Source: Flavobacterium akiainvivens
GTDB lineage: Bacteria > Bacteroidota > Bacteroidia > Flavobacteriales > Flavobacteriaceae
Assembly (NCBI RefSeq): GCF_001278115.1
Contig: NZ_LIYD01000005.1
Span: forward strand, 1,494,551 to 1,558,550
DNA: 64,000 bases
Direction: 5' to 3'
Position 1 is the stretch's first letter; each line of letters begins with the position of its first letter. Positions 19,333-28,282 of the stretch are shown piece after piece. A program made the translations under genes and the position numbers. The notes under the pieces were generated by a model. The model had not been told where the DNA came from. It searched no databases and was given only the letters and a program-made list of their open reading frames with translations.

Positions 19333-20247
19333 TCAATTCAGGGATTGTCTGAATTTCAACGGCGAAAGGTTTGTCTTACCTTTAAAAAGTTTGTGGAAGG
19401 ATTGGGGATGTTCAAACCCCAACTGATAGGCAATTTCCGCGACGGAAAGTGTCGTTGTAGACAAAAGTTCTTTGGCTCTCTCAATAAGCTTTTCGTGAAT
19501 ATGTTGCTGTGTATTTTGCCCAGTTAAAGATCTTAACATATCACTTAGGTAACTTGGTGAGATATTCAGCTGTTCAGCAAAATATTGTACACTGGGAATA
19601 CCGGACTTCTCTGCCTCAGAATTGTCAAAATAATCGTTAAGGAGACTCTCCAACTTCGATAATATTTCATTATTAGCCTTTTTTCTGGTAATGAACTGAC
19701 GGCTATAAAAGCGATTGCAGTAGTTAAGTAGTAATTCTATATGGGAAATGATGACGTCCTGTGTAAAATGATCGATAGTTTTATCAATTTCATTCTGTAG
19801 ATTTTGCATAACTCCGGATATAATATCTTCCTCTTTTTGTGACGTATGAAGTGCTTCATTTACCGCATAAGAGAAAAAACCATATTCTTTCATTCTTTTT
19901 GCCACTTGATAGCCTTGAATAAAATCGGGATGAAAGGCCAGCATCCAGCCCTCTCCCTTTGTTGAACTTTCAGACTCCACGGCAAATAGTTGTTTTGGCG
20001 CAAAAAATGCCATAACACCGCTATCAAAATCATAATATTGCTGACCGTATCTGATCTTCGCATTGTAATTTTTTTTAAGATATACAGTGTAAAAATTGTA
20101 AACAATGGATGAAGTGTTCTCCGGTATATTATACCTAACATCCGAAAGATTAATCACACTTACCAATGGATGTGCAGGCTTTTCCAAGTTCAGGAAAGAA
20201 TGCAATTCACAAATGGAATTTATCGAATAAAGATTTTCCTTTTTCAT
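19333..20247 (-). CDS. AraC-family transcriptional regulator
   Basis: I start it at ATG 20247 (MKKENLYSINSICELHSFL), giving 304 residues. The longer frame begins inside the terminator of the neighbouring gene. Sensor-half motifs are KPAHPLVSVINL, YGQQYYDFDSGVM and EGWMLAFHPDFIQG. The C-terminal AraC HTH pair is SVQYFAEQLNISPSYLSDMLRSLTGQNTQQHIHEKLIERAKELLSTTTLSVAEIAYQLGFEHPQSFHKLFKGKTNLSPLKFR. It is a close paralogue of the AraC proteins at 1, 29131 and 39005. It sits downstream of the aldo/keto reductase gene in the same orientation. Confidence 0.92.
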   Translation of the reverse strand: MKKENLYSINSICELHSFLNLEKPAHPLVSVINLSDVRYNIPENTSSIVYNFYTVYLKKNYNAKIRYGQQYYDFDSGVMAFFAPKQLFAVESESSTKGEGWMLAFHPDFIQGYQVAKRMKEYGFFSYAVNEALHTSQKEEDIISGVMQNLQNEIDKTIDHFTQDVIISHIELLLNYCNRFYSRQFITRKKANNEILSKLESLLNDYFDNSEAEKSGIPSVQYFAEQLNISPSYLSDMLRSLTGQNTQQHIHEKLIERAKELLSTTTLSVAEIAYQLGFEHPQSFHKLFKGKTNLSPLKFRQSLN

Positions 20248-20265
20248 ATCATCAAATTTAATAAA

Positions 20266-20297
20266 AAAGACAGGCATCTTGGTCTATGCCTGTCTTT
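20266..20297 (-). terminator. Rho-independent terminator of the aldo/keto reductase gene
   Basis: AAAGACAGGCAT (20266-20277) pairs perfectly over 12 bp with ATGCCTGTCTTT (20286-20297) around an 8-base loop. On the minus strand it continues into a T run. It lies 14 bp after the reductase stop and just before the AraC start, so the regulator may be transcribed by read-through or from its own promoter. Confidence 0.85.
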
Positions 20298-20310
20298 GAT
20301 TTCCTAGATA

Positions 20311-21324
20311 TTACAGGTTTACCCTTTTCATTCCAGCTTCATCGTATCTTGCCCCAACATCCGAACCTAAAGGTATAATGGACTCCAACCGATCAAAGTC
20401 TTCTTTACTAAGCGCCATTTCTGTAGATGCAATATTGGCTTCAAGGTTTTTGATTTTTGTGGTGCCCGGAATTGGAACGTGACCTTTGGCAAGTACCCAA
20501 GCAATGGCGAGTTGCGCCGTAGTGATATTTTTCTCTTCTGCCATTTTTGTGATCTCTTTAACCAATGCTATGTTTTTGAAGAAACGCTCGCCTTGATACC
20601 TTGGCATTGACCTTCTGGAATCGTTCTCGGGAAGATCCTCCGGTTTTAAAATTTCTCCGCTTAAAAAACCTCTTCCGATAGGAGAATAGGCAACAAGGGC
20701 AATATCTAATTGCTGAAGGGTATCGATGATTCCAATTTCTTCAATATTCCTTTCAAATAGAGAGAATTCACTTTGTACTGCTGTGAGCGGATGTATGGCA
20801 TGTGCTTTCTTGATACTTTTCGATCCAACCTCTGATAGACCGATGTAACGCACTTTTCCTTCTTTTACAAGTTCACCCATTGTATCAACCGTTTCCTCTA
20901 TCGGCGTATTGGTATCCAGCCGGTGCAGATAATATAAATCTATATAATCGGTGCCTAAATTTTTTAGAGACCTTTCAATTGCTTTTCTGATATAAGCTCT
21001 GCTACCGTTTATTTTTCCGGTTAGCTGTTCATTATCATCGATTTCAATACCGAATTTGGTCGCAATCAGATATTTTTGACGGTTACCTTTAATAGCCTTG
21101 GCAATCAGCTTTTCGTTAGCCAGAGGTCCGTAAGCATCTGCCGTGTCCAAAAAATTGCCTCCCAACTCAAGCGAACGGTGAATTGTCGCTATACTCTCTT
21201 TCTCGTCTGCCGATTTCCCGTAAATATCGTAGCCTGCCCATTGGGACATTCCCATACAGCCCAACCCGATTGTAGGAACGACTAGTCCTTGGGTTCCTAA
21301 CTTTACCTGTTTTATCTGTGCCAT
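20311..21324 (-). CDS. Aldo/keto reductase
   Basis: Starting at ATG 21324 (MAQIKQVKLGTQGLVVPTIGLGCMGMS), 337 residues. The (alpha/beta)8 reductase family tetrad is visible: D and Y in NFLDTADAYG, K in LIATKFG, and H in DLYYLHRLD. The C-terminal NADPH-binding part contains IPGTTKIKNLEANI. It resembles YghZ/YhdN-type AKRs that reduce aldehydes and methylglyoxal-like compounds. Its own terminator follows. It is probably in one transcript with the ALDH gene 98 bp upstream. Confidence 0.92.
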   Translation of the reverse strand: MAQIKQVKLGTQGLVVPTIGLGCMGMSQWAGYDIYGKSADEKESIATIHRSLELGGNFLDTADAYGPLANEKLIAKAIKGNRQKYLIATKFGIEIDDNEQLTGKINGSRAYIRKAIERSLKNLGTDYIDLYYLHRLDTNTPIEETVDTMGELVKEGKVRYIGLSEVGSKSIKKAHAIHPLTAVQSEFSLFERNIEEIGIIDTLQQLDIALVAYSPIGRGFLSGEILKPEDLPENDSRRSMPRYQGERFFKNIALVKEITKMAEEKNITTAQLAIAWVLAKGHVPIPGTTKIKNLEANIASTEMALSKEDFDRLESIIPLGSDVGARYDEAGMKRVNL

Positions 21325-21422
21325 AATTAAGTTTATAATGTGTTTTATTTTGTTAACGTTTTTTTTCTGTACCGCACTCTGAAAATTTGCAGTCAACGTT
21401 TTTAAAAGATTTCTATTGCTTA

Positions 21423-22850
21423 TTAAAGAATAGAGTAGGTTTTTAGATTAGCAAATGCGTCCATAGCATTGCTTCCAAGTTCCCGTCCAACTCCGGATGC
21501 TTTAGTTCCGCCGAAAGGTACTTCAAGTGGTGCACCCATATAACGGTTGATGCCTAACATTCCCGTATCAATTGCTTCTGCTACACGTTTTGCTTCATCA
21601 AGATCTTGACTGAAAACAGTACCACCAAGACCATATCTTGTTGCATTTGCTAAAGTAATCGCCTCATCCGCATCAGGTACCACATAGATCATTCCCAAGG
21701 GACCGAAGGCTTCTTCATGGTAAAGTCGCATTTCGGGGGTAATACCCGAAAGCACAGCAGGCTTGAAAAATGCTCCCTTACCATCCATTCTTCCACCTGC
21801 AACCAAAACTTTTGCTCCCTTGTCAACCGCATCCTGATATTGTGCATGTAAATTGTCAGCGGCAGCGACGCTCGAAAGTGGACCCGTAGTTGTCTCCGGA
21901 TCAAATGGATCTCCCACTTTCTGGTTTTCAAAGGCTTTGATATATTCTTTGATAAAGGCTTCCGAAATCTTTTCGGTAACGATTGCTCGTTTTGGTGACA
22001 TACATGACTGACCAATACCAAACAAACGGCAAGCAGATGCCTCAGCAGCTACTGCCTCTGGATTTGCAGAATCCAATGCAATGAAAGCGTCTGAACCACC
22101 GAGCTCAAGAACTACGGGCTTAATGTGACGGCCTGCCTGTTCTCCGATAATTGAACCTGCACGATCAGAGCCTGTCAAAGCAATTGCACGGACACGGCTG
22201 TCGGCTATAAACCTGGATACCTGATCTCTTGACACTAGTGCTGACTGATAAATTTTTGATGGAAATCCTGCCTTCTCGAAAATTTCATCCATCATCAATG
22301 TCGATCCGGCGACAATTTCGGCCGGCTTCATGATTACCGCATTACCAAGCATTAGATTTGGAGCGGCTGCACGCATTGACTGGTAAAGCGGTCCATTCCA
22401 TGGTTCAATTGCAAGGGTTACACCTATAGGTTCAAGGCGACTGTATACTCGAGAAAACCCCTCTATTTTAATTTCGCGTTCGGCCAACATTTCTAATGCA
22501 TTGTCTGCAAAATATCGGAAGATCATGCCTGGCAGGGCTGATTCCATCTTGGCCTCAGATAGAGGTTTGCCCATTTCCAGCGTGATCTGGTGTGCAAAAC
22601 GATCTATGTTCTCATCCATTAGATCAGCAAATTTTCTAAAAATTTCAATTCGATTCTCTATGGGAACTTTACGCCACTGTAGATAGGCTTGGTGGGCATT
22701 TGAAAGAAGGTGTTCGGCTTGCGCATCGGTTAGTGTATCAAACTCTTTTAGTAGTTCTCCCGTAGCAGGGTTCAGTGTATGGTAGCTAGGGGGAGATACT
22801 GTTTTTCCGGATTGTATATTATCCTTGTTTTCAATATTGTTGGAATCCAT
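21423..22850 (-). CDS. NAD(P)-dependent aldehyde (succinate-semialdehyde-like) dehydrogenase
   Basis: 475 residues. The catalytic Glu is in LELGGSDAF and the catalytic Cys in IGQSCMSPKR. The cofactor region has EPWNGPLYQSMRAAAPNLMLGNAVIMKPAE, and the end has PFGGTKASGVGRELG. The Arg-free QSCMSPKR context and TLNPATGELLKEF start resemble succinate-semialdehyde dehydrogenases. It oxidises an aldehyde to an acid; the substrate is not certain. A 20-residue N-terminal tail is unlike the family. Its neighbours, an SDR and an AKR, suggest a joint aldehyde detoxification set. Confidence 0.92.
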   Translation of the reverse strand: MDSNNIENKDNIQSGKTVSPPSYHTLNPATGELLKEFDTLTDAQAEHLLSNAHQAYLQWRKVPIENRIEIFRKFADLMDENIDRFAHQITLEMGKPLSEAKMESALPGMIFRYFADNALEMLAEREIKIEGFSRVYSRLEPIGVTLAIEPWNGPLYQSMRAAAPNLMLGNAVIMKPAEIVAGSTLMMDEIFEKAGFPSKIYQSALVSRDQVSRFIADSRVRAIALTGSDRAGSIIGEQAGRHIKPVVLELGGSDAFIALDSANPEAVAAEASACRLFGIGQSCMSPKRAIVTEKISEAFIKEYIKAFENQKVGDPFDPETTTGPLSSVAAADNLHAQYQDAVDKGAKVLVAGGRMDGKGAFFKPAVLSGITPEMRLYHEEAFGPLGMIYVVPDADEAITLANATRYGLGGTVFSQDLDEAKRVAEAIDTGMLGINRYMGAPLEVPFGGTKASGVGRELGSNAMDAFANLKTYSIL

Positions 22851-22882
22851 AATTTTTCTATTAAATACAACATTAAAATTTT

Positions 22883-23632
22883 TTAAATCTGGTTTGTAGG
22901 TAAGACAAACAGTTCGGCGACGTTCACATGCTCGGGTGCGGAAACTGCGAATAGCACCGCATCTGCTATATCGTTTGCGGACAACATTGTGATCTGTCCC
23001 ATTGATGAGGCCATCATTTCCTTATAGCCTTCACTGGTGGTGGCGTTTTGAAGCTCAGACTGGGTTGCGCCTGGTTGAATACTGGTAACACGGATGTTGT
23101 GCGCTTTTCCAACTTCCATCCTCAACCCTTCAGTAAATGCGCTCACAGCATATTTTGTTGCCGAATAAACCGCAAATCCTTGTCCAAGAACCTTACGTCC
23201 TGCAAGCGAAGAAGTGTTGATGATGTGTCCTGAATGTTGCTTTATCATGAATGGAAGGATTGTACCCGTAATATTCAGTACACCTTTTATATTCACGTCA
23301 ACCATTCTTTCCCATTCATCAATCTTGAATTCATTGACATTGGAAAGGGGCATTATCCCTGCGTTGTTAAACGCTATATCTACTCTTCCATATGAATCAA
23401 TCAACTTTTTTACGCCGGCGTTGACGGAATCCTTGTCAGTGACATCCATTTGAAGTGCCAGAGCATGACCGCCTTCTTTTTCTATCAAAGTTTTTAAGGC
23501 TTTGAGACGATCGGCACGACGCGCTGCAATGGCAACTCTTGCCCCTGCCTTTGCCAATTTTATAGCGGTAGCTTCTCCTATCCCGCTGGAAGCACCTGTA
23601 ATGAGCGCAACTTTTCCTTTTAACATATCCAT
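22883..23632 (-). CDS. SDR-family oxidoreductase
   Basis: 249 residues. TGASSGIG near 13-20, AARRADRL, NNAGIMPLSNV near 89, SSLAGRKVLGQGFAVYSATKYA with the catalytic Tyr-x-x-x-Lys, and SIQPGATQSEL. It resembles YdfG/serine-dehydrogenase-type SDRs that act on small hydroxy acids and aldehydes. It is 32 bp upstream of the ALDH gene, same strand, and preceded by the 21-bp repeat at 23699, so it probably leads this operon. Confidence 0.9.
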   Translation of the reverse strand: MDMLKGKVALITGASSGIGEATAIKLAKAGARVAIAARRADRLKALKTLIEKEGGHALALQMDVTDKDSVNAGVKKLIDSYGRVDIAFNNAGIMPLSNVNEFKIDEWERMVDVNIKGVLNITGTILPFMIKQHSGHIINTSSLAGRKVLGQGFAVYSATKYAVSAFTEGLRMEVGKAHNIRVTSIQPGATQSELQNATTSEGYKEMMASSMGQITMLSANDIADAVLFAVSAPEHVNVAELFVLPTNQI

Positions 23633-23698
23633 GATTTTTTGATATTAAAAATATACTTGTTCTAGATCACAAAATTCGTTGTTATTTTACCGGGAAAA

Positions 23699-23729
23699 GT
23701 ATCCAAAATCCGTTTTATGGTAGTAGAAA
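23699..23729 (-). promoter_or_regulatory. 21-bp-spaced direct repeat, candidate AraC operator
   Basis: GTATCCAAAA at 23699 and GTAGTAGAAA at 23720 are 21 bp apart and 67 bp before the SDR start. It is the same family as the 26043 and 31036 copies, with the second half-site less perfect. Confidence 0.5.
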
Positions 23730-23862
23730 TCAATTTTGCTTATGTGTTATTTGATTCAAGAGATAAAAATACCAGAGAATCCAAACATCATTTAGATATC
23801 ATACGTAGAGCCTGCATCTTTCCAAATTAAGCTGACCCTGGAGGTAGTTACTTCCTTGTGAT

Positions 23863-24927
23863 TTAGAGCGAAATCACGACCTTGCCAAAATTTGCACGGC
23901 TCTCGAAATAACGGAAAGCCGCATCAACTTCGTGGAAAGGAAAAACTTTATCAATTACCGGTCGGATATTCCTCATCTCCAATGCCGTGTTTAGTGATTC
24001 GAACATTTCCCTACTGCCTACATTGCCAATTCCCCGCAAATTGATGTTTTTCATGATCAATTTACCAAAATCTACGGCGTTGCCGGCAGCAAGTATTCCG
24101 ATTAGTGCTATATGGCCACCTGTCTTTATAGCATTTAAAGAACGGTCAAGCGTACCCGTGCCGCCAACTTCGATGATATGATCCACTCCGGCACCATTTG
24201 TCAGCCTTAACACTTCTTCATCCCAGCCAGGGGTCGAATTGTAGTTGATAACCATATCCGCGCCCAACTCCTTAAGACGATCAAGTTTCTGGTCGGAACC
24301 CGAAGTTGCGATAACTGTTGCTCCGGCAGCCTTTGCAAGTTGCAGCGCAAAGAGGGAAACCCCTCCGCTTCCCATTGTCAGAACAGTTTGGCCCACTGTG
24401 GGTGCGCAACTAACAATCAAACCATTCCATGCAGTTACAGCAGCACACGGTAAGGTAGCACCTTCCTCATAACTTAAGTTATGAGGAAGTCGAACAAGCC
24501 CTTCCTCGCTGAAAACGATATATTCTGCCAGTACACCGTCAATCGGACCTCCCAACGCAGATCCTGGATAATCTGGCTTTGCTCCCCCGTTGATCCAATG
24601 TTGTGAATAGATGCCCGCTACCCGGTCGCCGACATTGAAACGGCTCACGTCTTTACCAATGGCGACAACTTCGCCAGCACCATCTGAAAGTGGTATAATC
24701 CCTGTATTTACTCCTGAATGGCGACCAGAAACGAGCAGCATATCGCGATAATTGAGCGACCACGCCTTCATTGACACCAGAACCTGACCATTCCCTATTT
24801 GTGGTATCTCTCGAGTCCTTAGTTTTAGTGTTTTAATTCCATCGACCCCTTCCAATATCCATGCTTTCATAGTGTCGTCCTGCTCTTTTTTATCTTTATC
24901 GCCAGCATTATTATTCATATTTGCCAT
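23863..24927 (-). CDS. Zinc-type alcohol dehydrogenase/quinone reductase, MDR superfamily
   Basis: 354 residues. GroES-like half: LNYRDMLLVSGRHSGVNTGIIPLSDGAGEVVAIG and LPCAAVTAWNGL. Rossmann half: VLTMGSGGVSLFALQLAKAAGATVIATSG. No structural zinc cysteine cluster is present, as in the quinone-reductase-like branch of the family. The family normally starts near MKAWILEG, which is ATG 24870 here; the 19 extra residues (MANMNNNAGDKDKKEQDDT) may be untranslated. It is 45 bp after the related gene at 24973-25995. Confidence 0.88.
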   Translation of the reverse strand: MANMNNNAGDKDKKEQDDTMKAWILEGVDGIKTLKLRTREIPQIGNGQVLVSMKAWSLNYRDMLLVSGRHSGVNTGIIPLSDGAGEVVAIGKDVSRFNVGDRVAGIYSQHWINGGAKPDYPGSALGGPIDGVLAEYIVFSEEGLVRLPHNLSYEEGATLPCAAVTAWNGLIVSCAPTVGQTVLTMGSGGVSLFALQLAKAAGATVIATSGSDQKLDRLKELGADMVINYNSTPGWDEEVLRLTNGAGVDHIIEVGGTGTLDRSLNAIKTGGHIALIGILAAGNAVDFGKLIMKNINLRGIGNVGSREMFESLNTALEMRNIRPVIDKVFPFHEVDAAFRYFESRANFGKVVISL

Positions 24928-24972
24928 AGTTTTACCTTACAAGCTAAATAAATTCGATTGATACCTGAAGAA

Positions 24973-25995
24973 CTAATGGGGAATCTCCAACGACACACGG
25001 CCGGTTATTTCACCTGATTCCAAGGCTCGCTGAGCTTCGCCTGCCTCAATAAGAGGATAGGTCCGTCCCAAAACCACAGCCATCTGTCCATCATCAACAT
25101 ATTTTGCTACTGCTTCCAATATTTGTGTCTGGACTATTCTTGATTCATGACTTGCAAGTGCATGTCCCATTGCTTCAAAGGAAATCTGTATGTTTTTTAG
25201 AGCTGGGGCAAAAATGTCTCCATTAGGCCAAGAGGTAGGATAGGCAGCAGTTACAAGCCGACCATAGGTAGTTAGCAAGTCCACACTTTGGCTGAATGCA
25301 CCATCACCGACAGTGTCGTAAACGACATCTACACCATCTTTACCAGTCCATTTCTGTAATGATTCTCCAACATTCTCATTTCTGTACATAATGATATGAT
25401 CTGCTCCTAGATTTTTAACAAGTTCAGCTTTTTCATCGGTACTAACTGTGGTGGCAACGCGGGCTCCTGATATTTTTGCGAGTTGTATACCTATATGTCC
25501 AAGACCACCCGCGCCTCCTTGGACAAGAAGGTAGTCTCTTGGCTGGAGATTAGCACGATCATGCAGCGCTTCCCAACTCGTTATGGCTACAACCGGAAGG
25601 GCTGCTGCCTGTGCGAAACTTAGTGTAGAAGGTTTATGGGCTACGTAATACTCATTAACTGTTTTGAACTGTGCATAATTGCCCTGTGAACCGATGAAGC
25701 CGCCATCGAAATAATACACTTCATCACCGACTTTAAATCGTGAAACATCTGAACCGACTGCTTCAACAATGCCTGCTCCTTCCAATCCAAGTATTATCCC
25801 ATTCTTTGGCAATTCCCAATCGGTTGATGGAGGCATACGCTTACGAACCCTAAAATCAGCTGGATTTACACCCGCAGCCATAACACGTATTAAAATTTCG
25901 TGCGGCTCTTTAATAATCGGAGAGGGCACTGACTGCATCTGGAGAACTTCTGGTCCACCTACGGCAGTCATTACCAAAGCTTGCATATCTTTCAT
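24973..25995 (-). CDS. NADPH:quinone reductase-like MDR enzyme
   Basis: I start it at ATG 25995 (MKDMQALVMTAVGGPEVLQ), about 340 residues; MQALVMTAVGG at 25986 is also possible. Motifs: AAGVNPADFRVRK, LGLEGAGIVEAVG, FAQAAALPVVAITSWEAL, VQGGAGGLGHIGIQLAKISGARVATTVS, and YDTVGDG. These are typical of zeta-crystallin-like quinone oxidoreductases. It is first in the leftward run and is preceded by the best-preserved 21-bp repeat pair at 26043-26073. Confidence 0.9.
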   Translation of the reverse strand: MKDMQALVMTAVGGPEVLQMQSVPSPIIKEPHEILIRVMAAGVNPADFRVRKRMPPSTDWELPKNGIILGLEGAGIVEAVGSDVSRFKVGDEVYYFDGGFIGSQGNYAQFKTVNEYYVAHKPSTLSFAQAAALPVVAITSWEALHDRANLQPRDYLLVQGGAGGLGHIGIQLAKISGARVATTVSTDEKAELVKNLGADHIIMYRNENVGESLQKWTGKDGVDVVYDTVGDGAFSQSVDLLTTYGRLVTAAYPTSWPNGDIFAPALKNIQISFEAMGHALASHESRIVQTQILEAVAKYVDDGQMAVVLGRTYPLIEAGEAQRALESGEITGRVSLEIPH

Positions 25996-26042
25996 ATTTT
26001 CTAATTTTAGAAACAAATGAAAGAAAATAGAATCATTTTGGA

Positions 26043-26073
26043 GTAGCCAAAATATGGTTTTTAGTAGCCTAAA
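26043..26073 (-). promoter_or_regulatory. 21-bp-spaced direct repeat, candidate AraC operator (best copy)
   Basis: GTAGCCAAAA at 26043 and GTAGCCTAAA at 26064, exactly 21 bp apart and 48 bp before the quinone-reductase start. The half-sites are almost identical to those at 31036 and 31057. AraC itself binds direct half-sites with 21-bp spacing, so an AraC regulator is the natural candidate. Confidence 0.6.
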
Positions 26074-26217
26074 TGGCGCAGTTATTTATATTTCTGTTTC
26101 GTATGGCTTTCCTTCTGCACGGCATCTGTAAGTGTGGGTAGTCCTTAATTCTATTCATTATGCTTTATATAGCAGGAGAATCTGGAAAAAATGACCATTT
26201 AATAAATCAAATTCCCT

Positions 26218-26745
26218 TTATCGTTTAAAAGAAGACCTGAACTCCAAAGGCGATACCTTAGTCTTTGTTTTAAATAACTTGCTGAATGATTGCAGATGTT
26301 CAAAGCCTAATTCATAGGCGATTTCGCTGACTGACAAGCTTGTAGCCGACAATTTTTCTTTGGCTTTTTCAATCAATTTGTCGTGTATGTGTTGCTGAGT
26401 GGTTAGTCCTGTCAGTATTTAGAGCAAACTGTGCAAATAGGTTGGCGAAACATTTAGATTGTCTGAAATGTAATGAACTGTGGGCAATCCTCTTGTTACC
26501 AAATCATCACTATTAAAGTAGTCTGAAAGCAGCTTTTCCAATCGACCAAGAATTTGATGATTGTTTTTTTTCTCTTGTTATGAATTGGCGATTGTAAAAT
26601 CGGTCTGCATAAGTTAACAAGTTTTCAATATGCGAAATTATAATCTGTTTGCTGAATTTGTCAATGTTTGATAGATATTCTTTCTGAATATTTTGAGCAA
26701 TTCCATTAATGATGTTTTCTTCATTATCGGATAAAAACAGGGCTT
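26218..26745 (-). pseudogene. Broken AraC-family regulator gene
   Basis: Reverse-strand translation gives a recognisable AraC C-terminus (QQHIHDKLIEKAKEKLSAT, then SLSVSEIAYELGFEH, ending SPLEFRSSFKR). It is interrupted by an in-frame TAA in the place of LLKNLTG (reads LL*ILTG near 26423), by a frameshift at an A-run near 26568-26575, and by loss of the N-terminal sensing half near 26745. It is a dead paralogue of the regulators at 19333 and 29131. Confidence 0.85.
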
Positions 26746-26849
26746 ACCTTTGCTATTCAAATTGAACAAAAGACCATGTCAATCGATGATCCACAAAACC
26801 ATATTTAATAACTTTGCAATATAATCTAAAAAGGGTTAGAACAAGACTG

Positions 26850-27857
26850 ATGAAGGTAAATAAACGAATAATACAAATTGCGATTGCTGCAATACTACTT
26901 GTCGTTTTGTTTAATTTTATTAAACATTCGATTGAACTTGACGATTTTACACCTAAAAAAGTAACCTTAAAATCTCGTGTTTTTAAAAATTTGGCTTATA
27001 AGAAAATAACGGAATTTGATAGCTTGATGCTTGACATTTATTTACCTGAAACAATTCCCCAAACCAAAATACCCGCGGTAATCTTTATTCATGGTGGTGG
27101 ATGGACCGACGGCAGCAAAGATGCCATACAAACCAATTACAGGCAATATGTTCTAAAGGAACTGCTGGAAAACGGATATGCAGTTTTTAGTATTGATTAT
27201 CAGTTGGTAAATCAAAGTGTTCACTTTCCATTACCCATTGTAGACTGCAAAGATGCAGTAAGATGGATAAGGAAAAATGCCGATTATTATCATATAGACA
27301 CGACAAATGTAGGTATTTGGGGAGCCTCAGCAGGAGGCCATTTGGCATTGCTTACGGCTTATTCCGATGATAATGATTTTATTGGAAATGCTGATTTACA
27401 ACCTTATTCTTCAAAGGTAAATTACGTCGTAGACAATTTCGGTCCTGTTGATTTAAACCTGTTATTAAAACCTGAAACAAGTAATCTTTCATTAAAAATC
27501 TTTAAAGTATATTCTAAAGAAAAATACCTGAAGAGACAAGAAAAGTTAATAGCAATTACTGGAGTTCGTGATGACAAATCAAAAATAGCAGCCATTTGTA
27601 AACAATTTTCGCCCATTAATTACATTTCTTCCGAGAGTGTTCCTACATTAATTCTTCACGGGAATGCGGATGAAACTGTACCCTTGGCACAATCTGAGCT
27701 TTTGAGTAAAATACTTAAACAAAACAGTGTGGAGCATCAACTTATTATATATGAAAATGCAACACACGGTTTCAAAAATATTAATCAACAAGCCATTGAC
27801 GAAGTAGTGAAAACTACAATCTCATTTATGAACTCTCGAAAAAGTACCGTAGATTAA
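26850..27857 (+). CDS. Membrane-anchored alpha/beta hydrolase (esterase/lipase-like)
   Basis: Start chosen at ATG 26850 (MKVNKRIIQIAIAAILLVVLF), 335 residues; the first 25 form a membrane anchor or signal. The hydrolase part has the oxyanion motif VIFIHGGGWTDGS, the nucleophile in GIWGASAGGHLALL, the acid in LILHGNADETVP, and His in NATHGFKN. It belongs to the BD-FAE/hormone-sensitive-lipase-like group; the ester substrate is unknown. The 5' side abuts the truncated AraC pseudogene, a possible recombination junction. Confidence 0.88.
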   Translation: MKVNKRIIQIAIAAILLVVLFNFIKHSIELDDFTPKKVTLKSRVFKNLAYKKITEFDSLMLDIYLPETIPQTKIPAVIFIHGGGWTDGSKDAIQTNYRQYVLKELLENGYAVFSIDYQLVNQSVHFPLPIVDCKDAVRWIRKNADYYHIDTTNVGIWGASAGGHLALLTAYSDDNDFIGNADLQPYSSKVNYVVDNFGPVDLNLLLKPETSNLSLKIFKVYSKEKYLKRQEKLIAITGVRDDKSKIAAICKQFSPINYISSESVPTLILHGNADETVPLAQSELLSKILKQNSVEHQLIIYENATHGFKNINQQAIDEVVKTTISFMNSRKSTVD

Positions 27858-27916
27858 ACGCTTTCACTAACCACTGAATATATCTTTATCCGTCTACTGC
27901 AATTTAATATACAATT

Positions 27917-28258
27917 TTACCTGTCTGTTTTATCGCTACTTACAATTTCCACATCAGCACGCATTGGCATTTCTCCTAATAAATCTAAAATTCTTTGATG
28001 CCCTTCATCCATTGCCGGATTGGAATAATGTCTTTCAAACGACGCATCATCTTTATAAAATTCAAATGCCCACAACACATCCGGGTTATTTTTTGTTCTG
28101 CACAAAACCCAATCAACCGGACCATCCACATCGCCATTGTAGTGCAAATCTGTTGCTACTTCAAACAATTCATCACCTTTGCCTTCTTTGGCCTGCATTT
28201 TCAAAACTACACCGGGCTGACCTTTGTATAAAGATTTCCTTTTTCCTGTATTGTCCAT
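27917..28258 (-). CDS. Quinol monooxygenase-like ABM-domain protein
   Basis: 113 residues with the dimeric alpha/beta barrel pattern GVVLKMQAKEGKGDELFEVATDLHYN, DWVLCRTKNNPDVLWAFEFYKDDASFERHYSNPAMDEGHQRILDLL. ABM-domain proteins such as YgiN act on quinols or are small detoxification enzymes. It is 24 bp downstream of an AraC gene, same strand, and is probably controlled with it. Confidence 0.8.
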   Translation of the reverse strand: MDNTGKRKSLYKGQPGVVLKMQAKEGKGDELFEVATDLHYNGDVDGPVDWVLCRTKNNPDVLWAFEFYKDDASFERHYSNPAMDEGHQRILDLLGEMPMRADVEIVSSDKTDR

Positions 28259-28282
28259 AAATAAAATATTTAGGAAGCAAAA

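Noticed and set aside
21355..21405. Two AACGTTTTT repeats ahead of the aldo/keto reductase
   Set aside because: They are 40 bp apart, which does not fit the 21-bp half-site pattern, and look like chance A/T-rich repeats.
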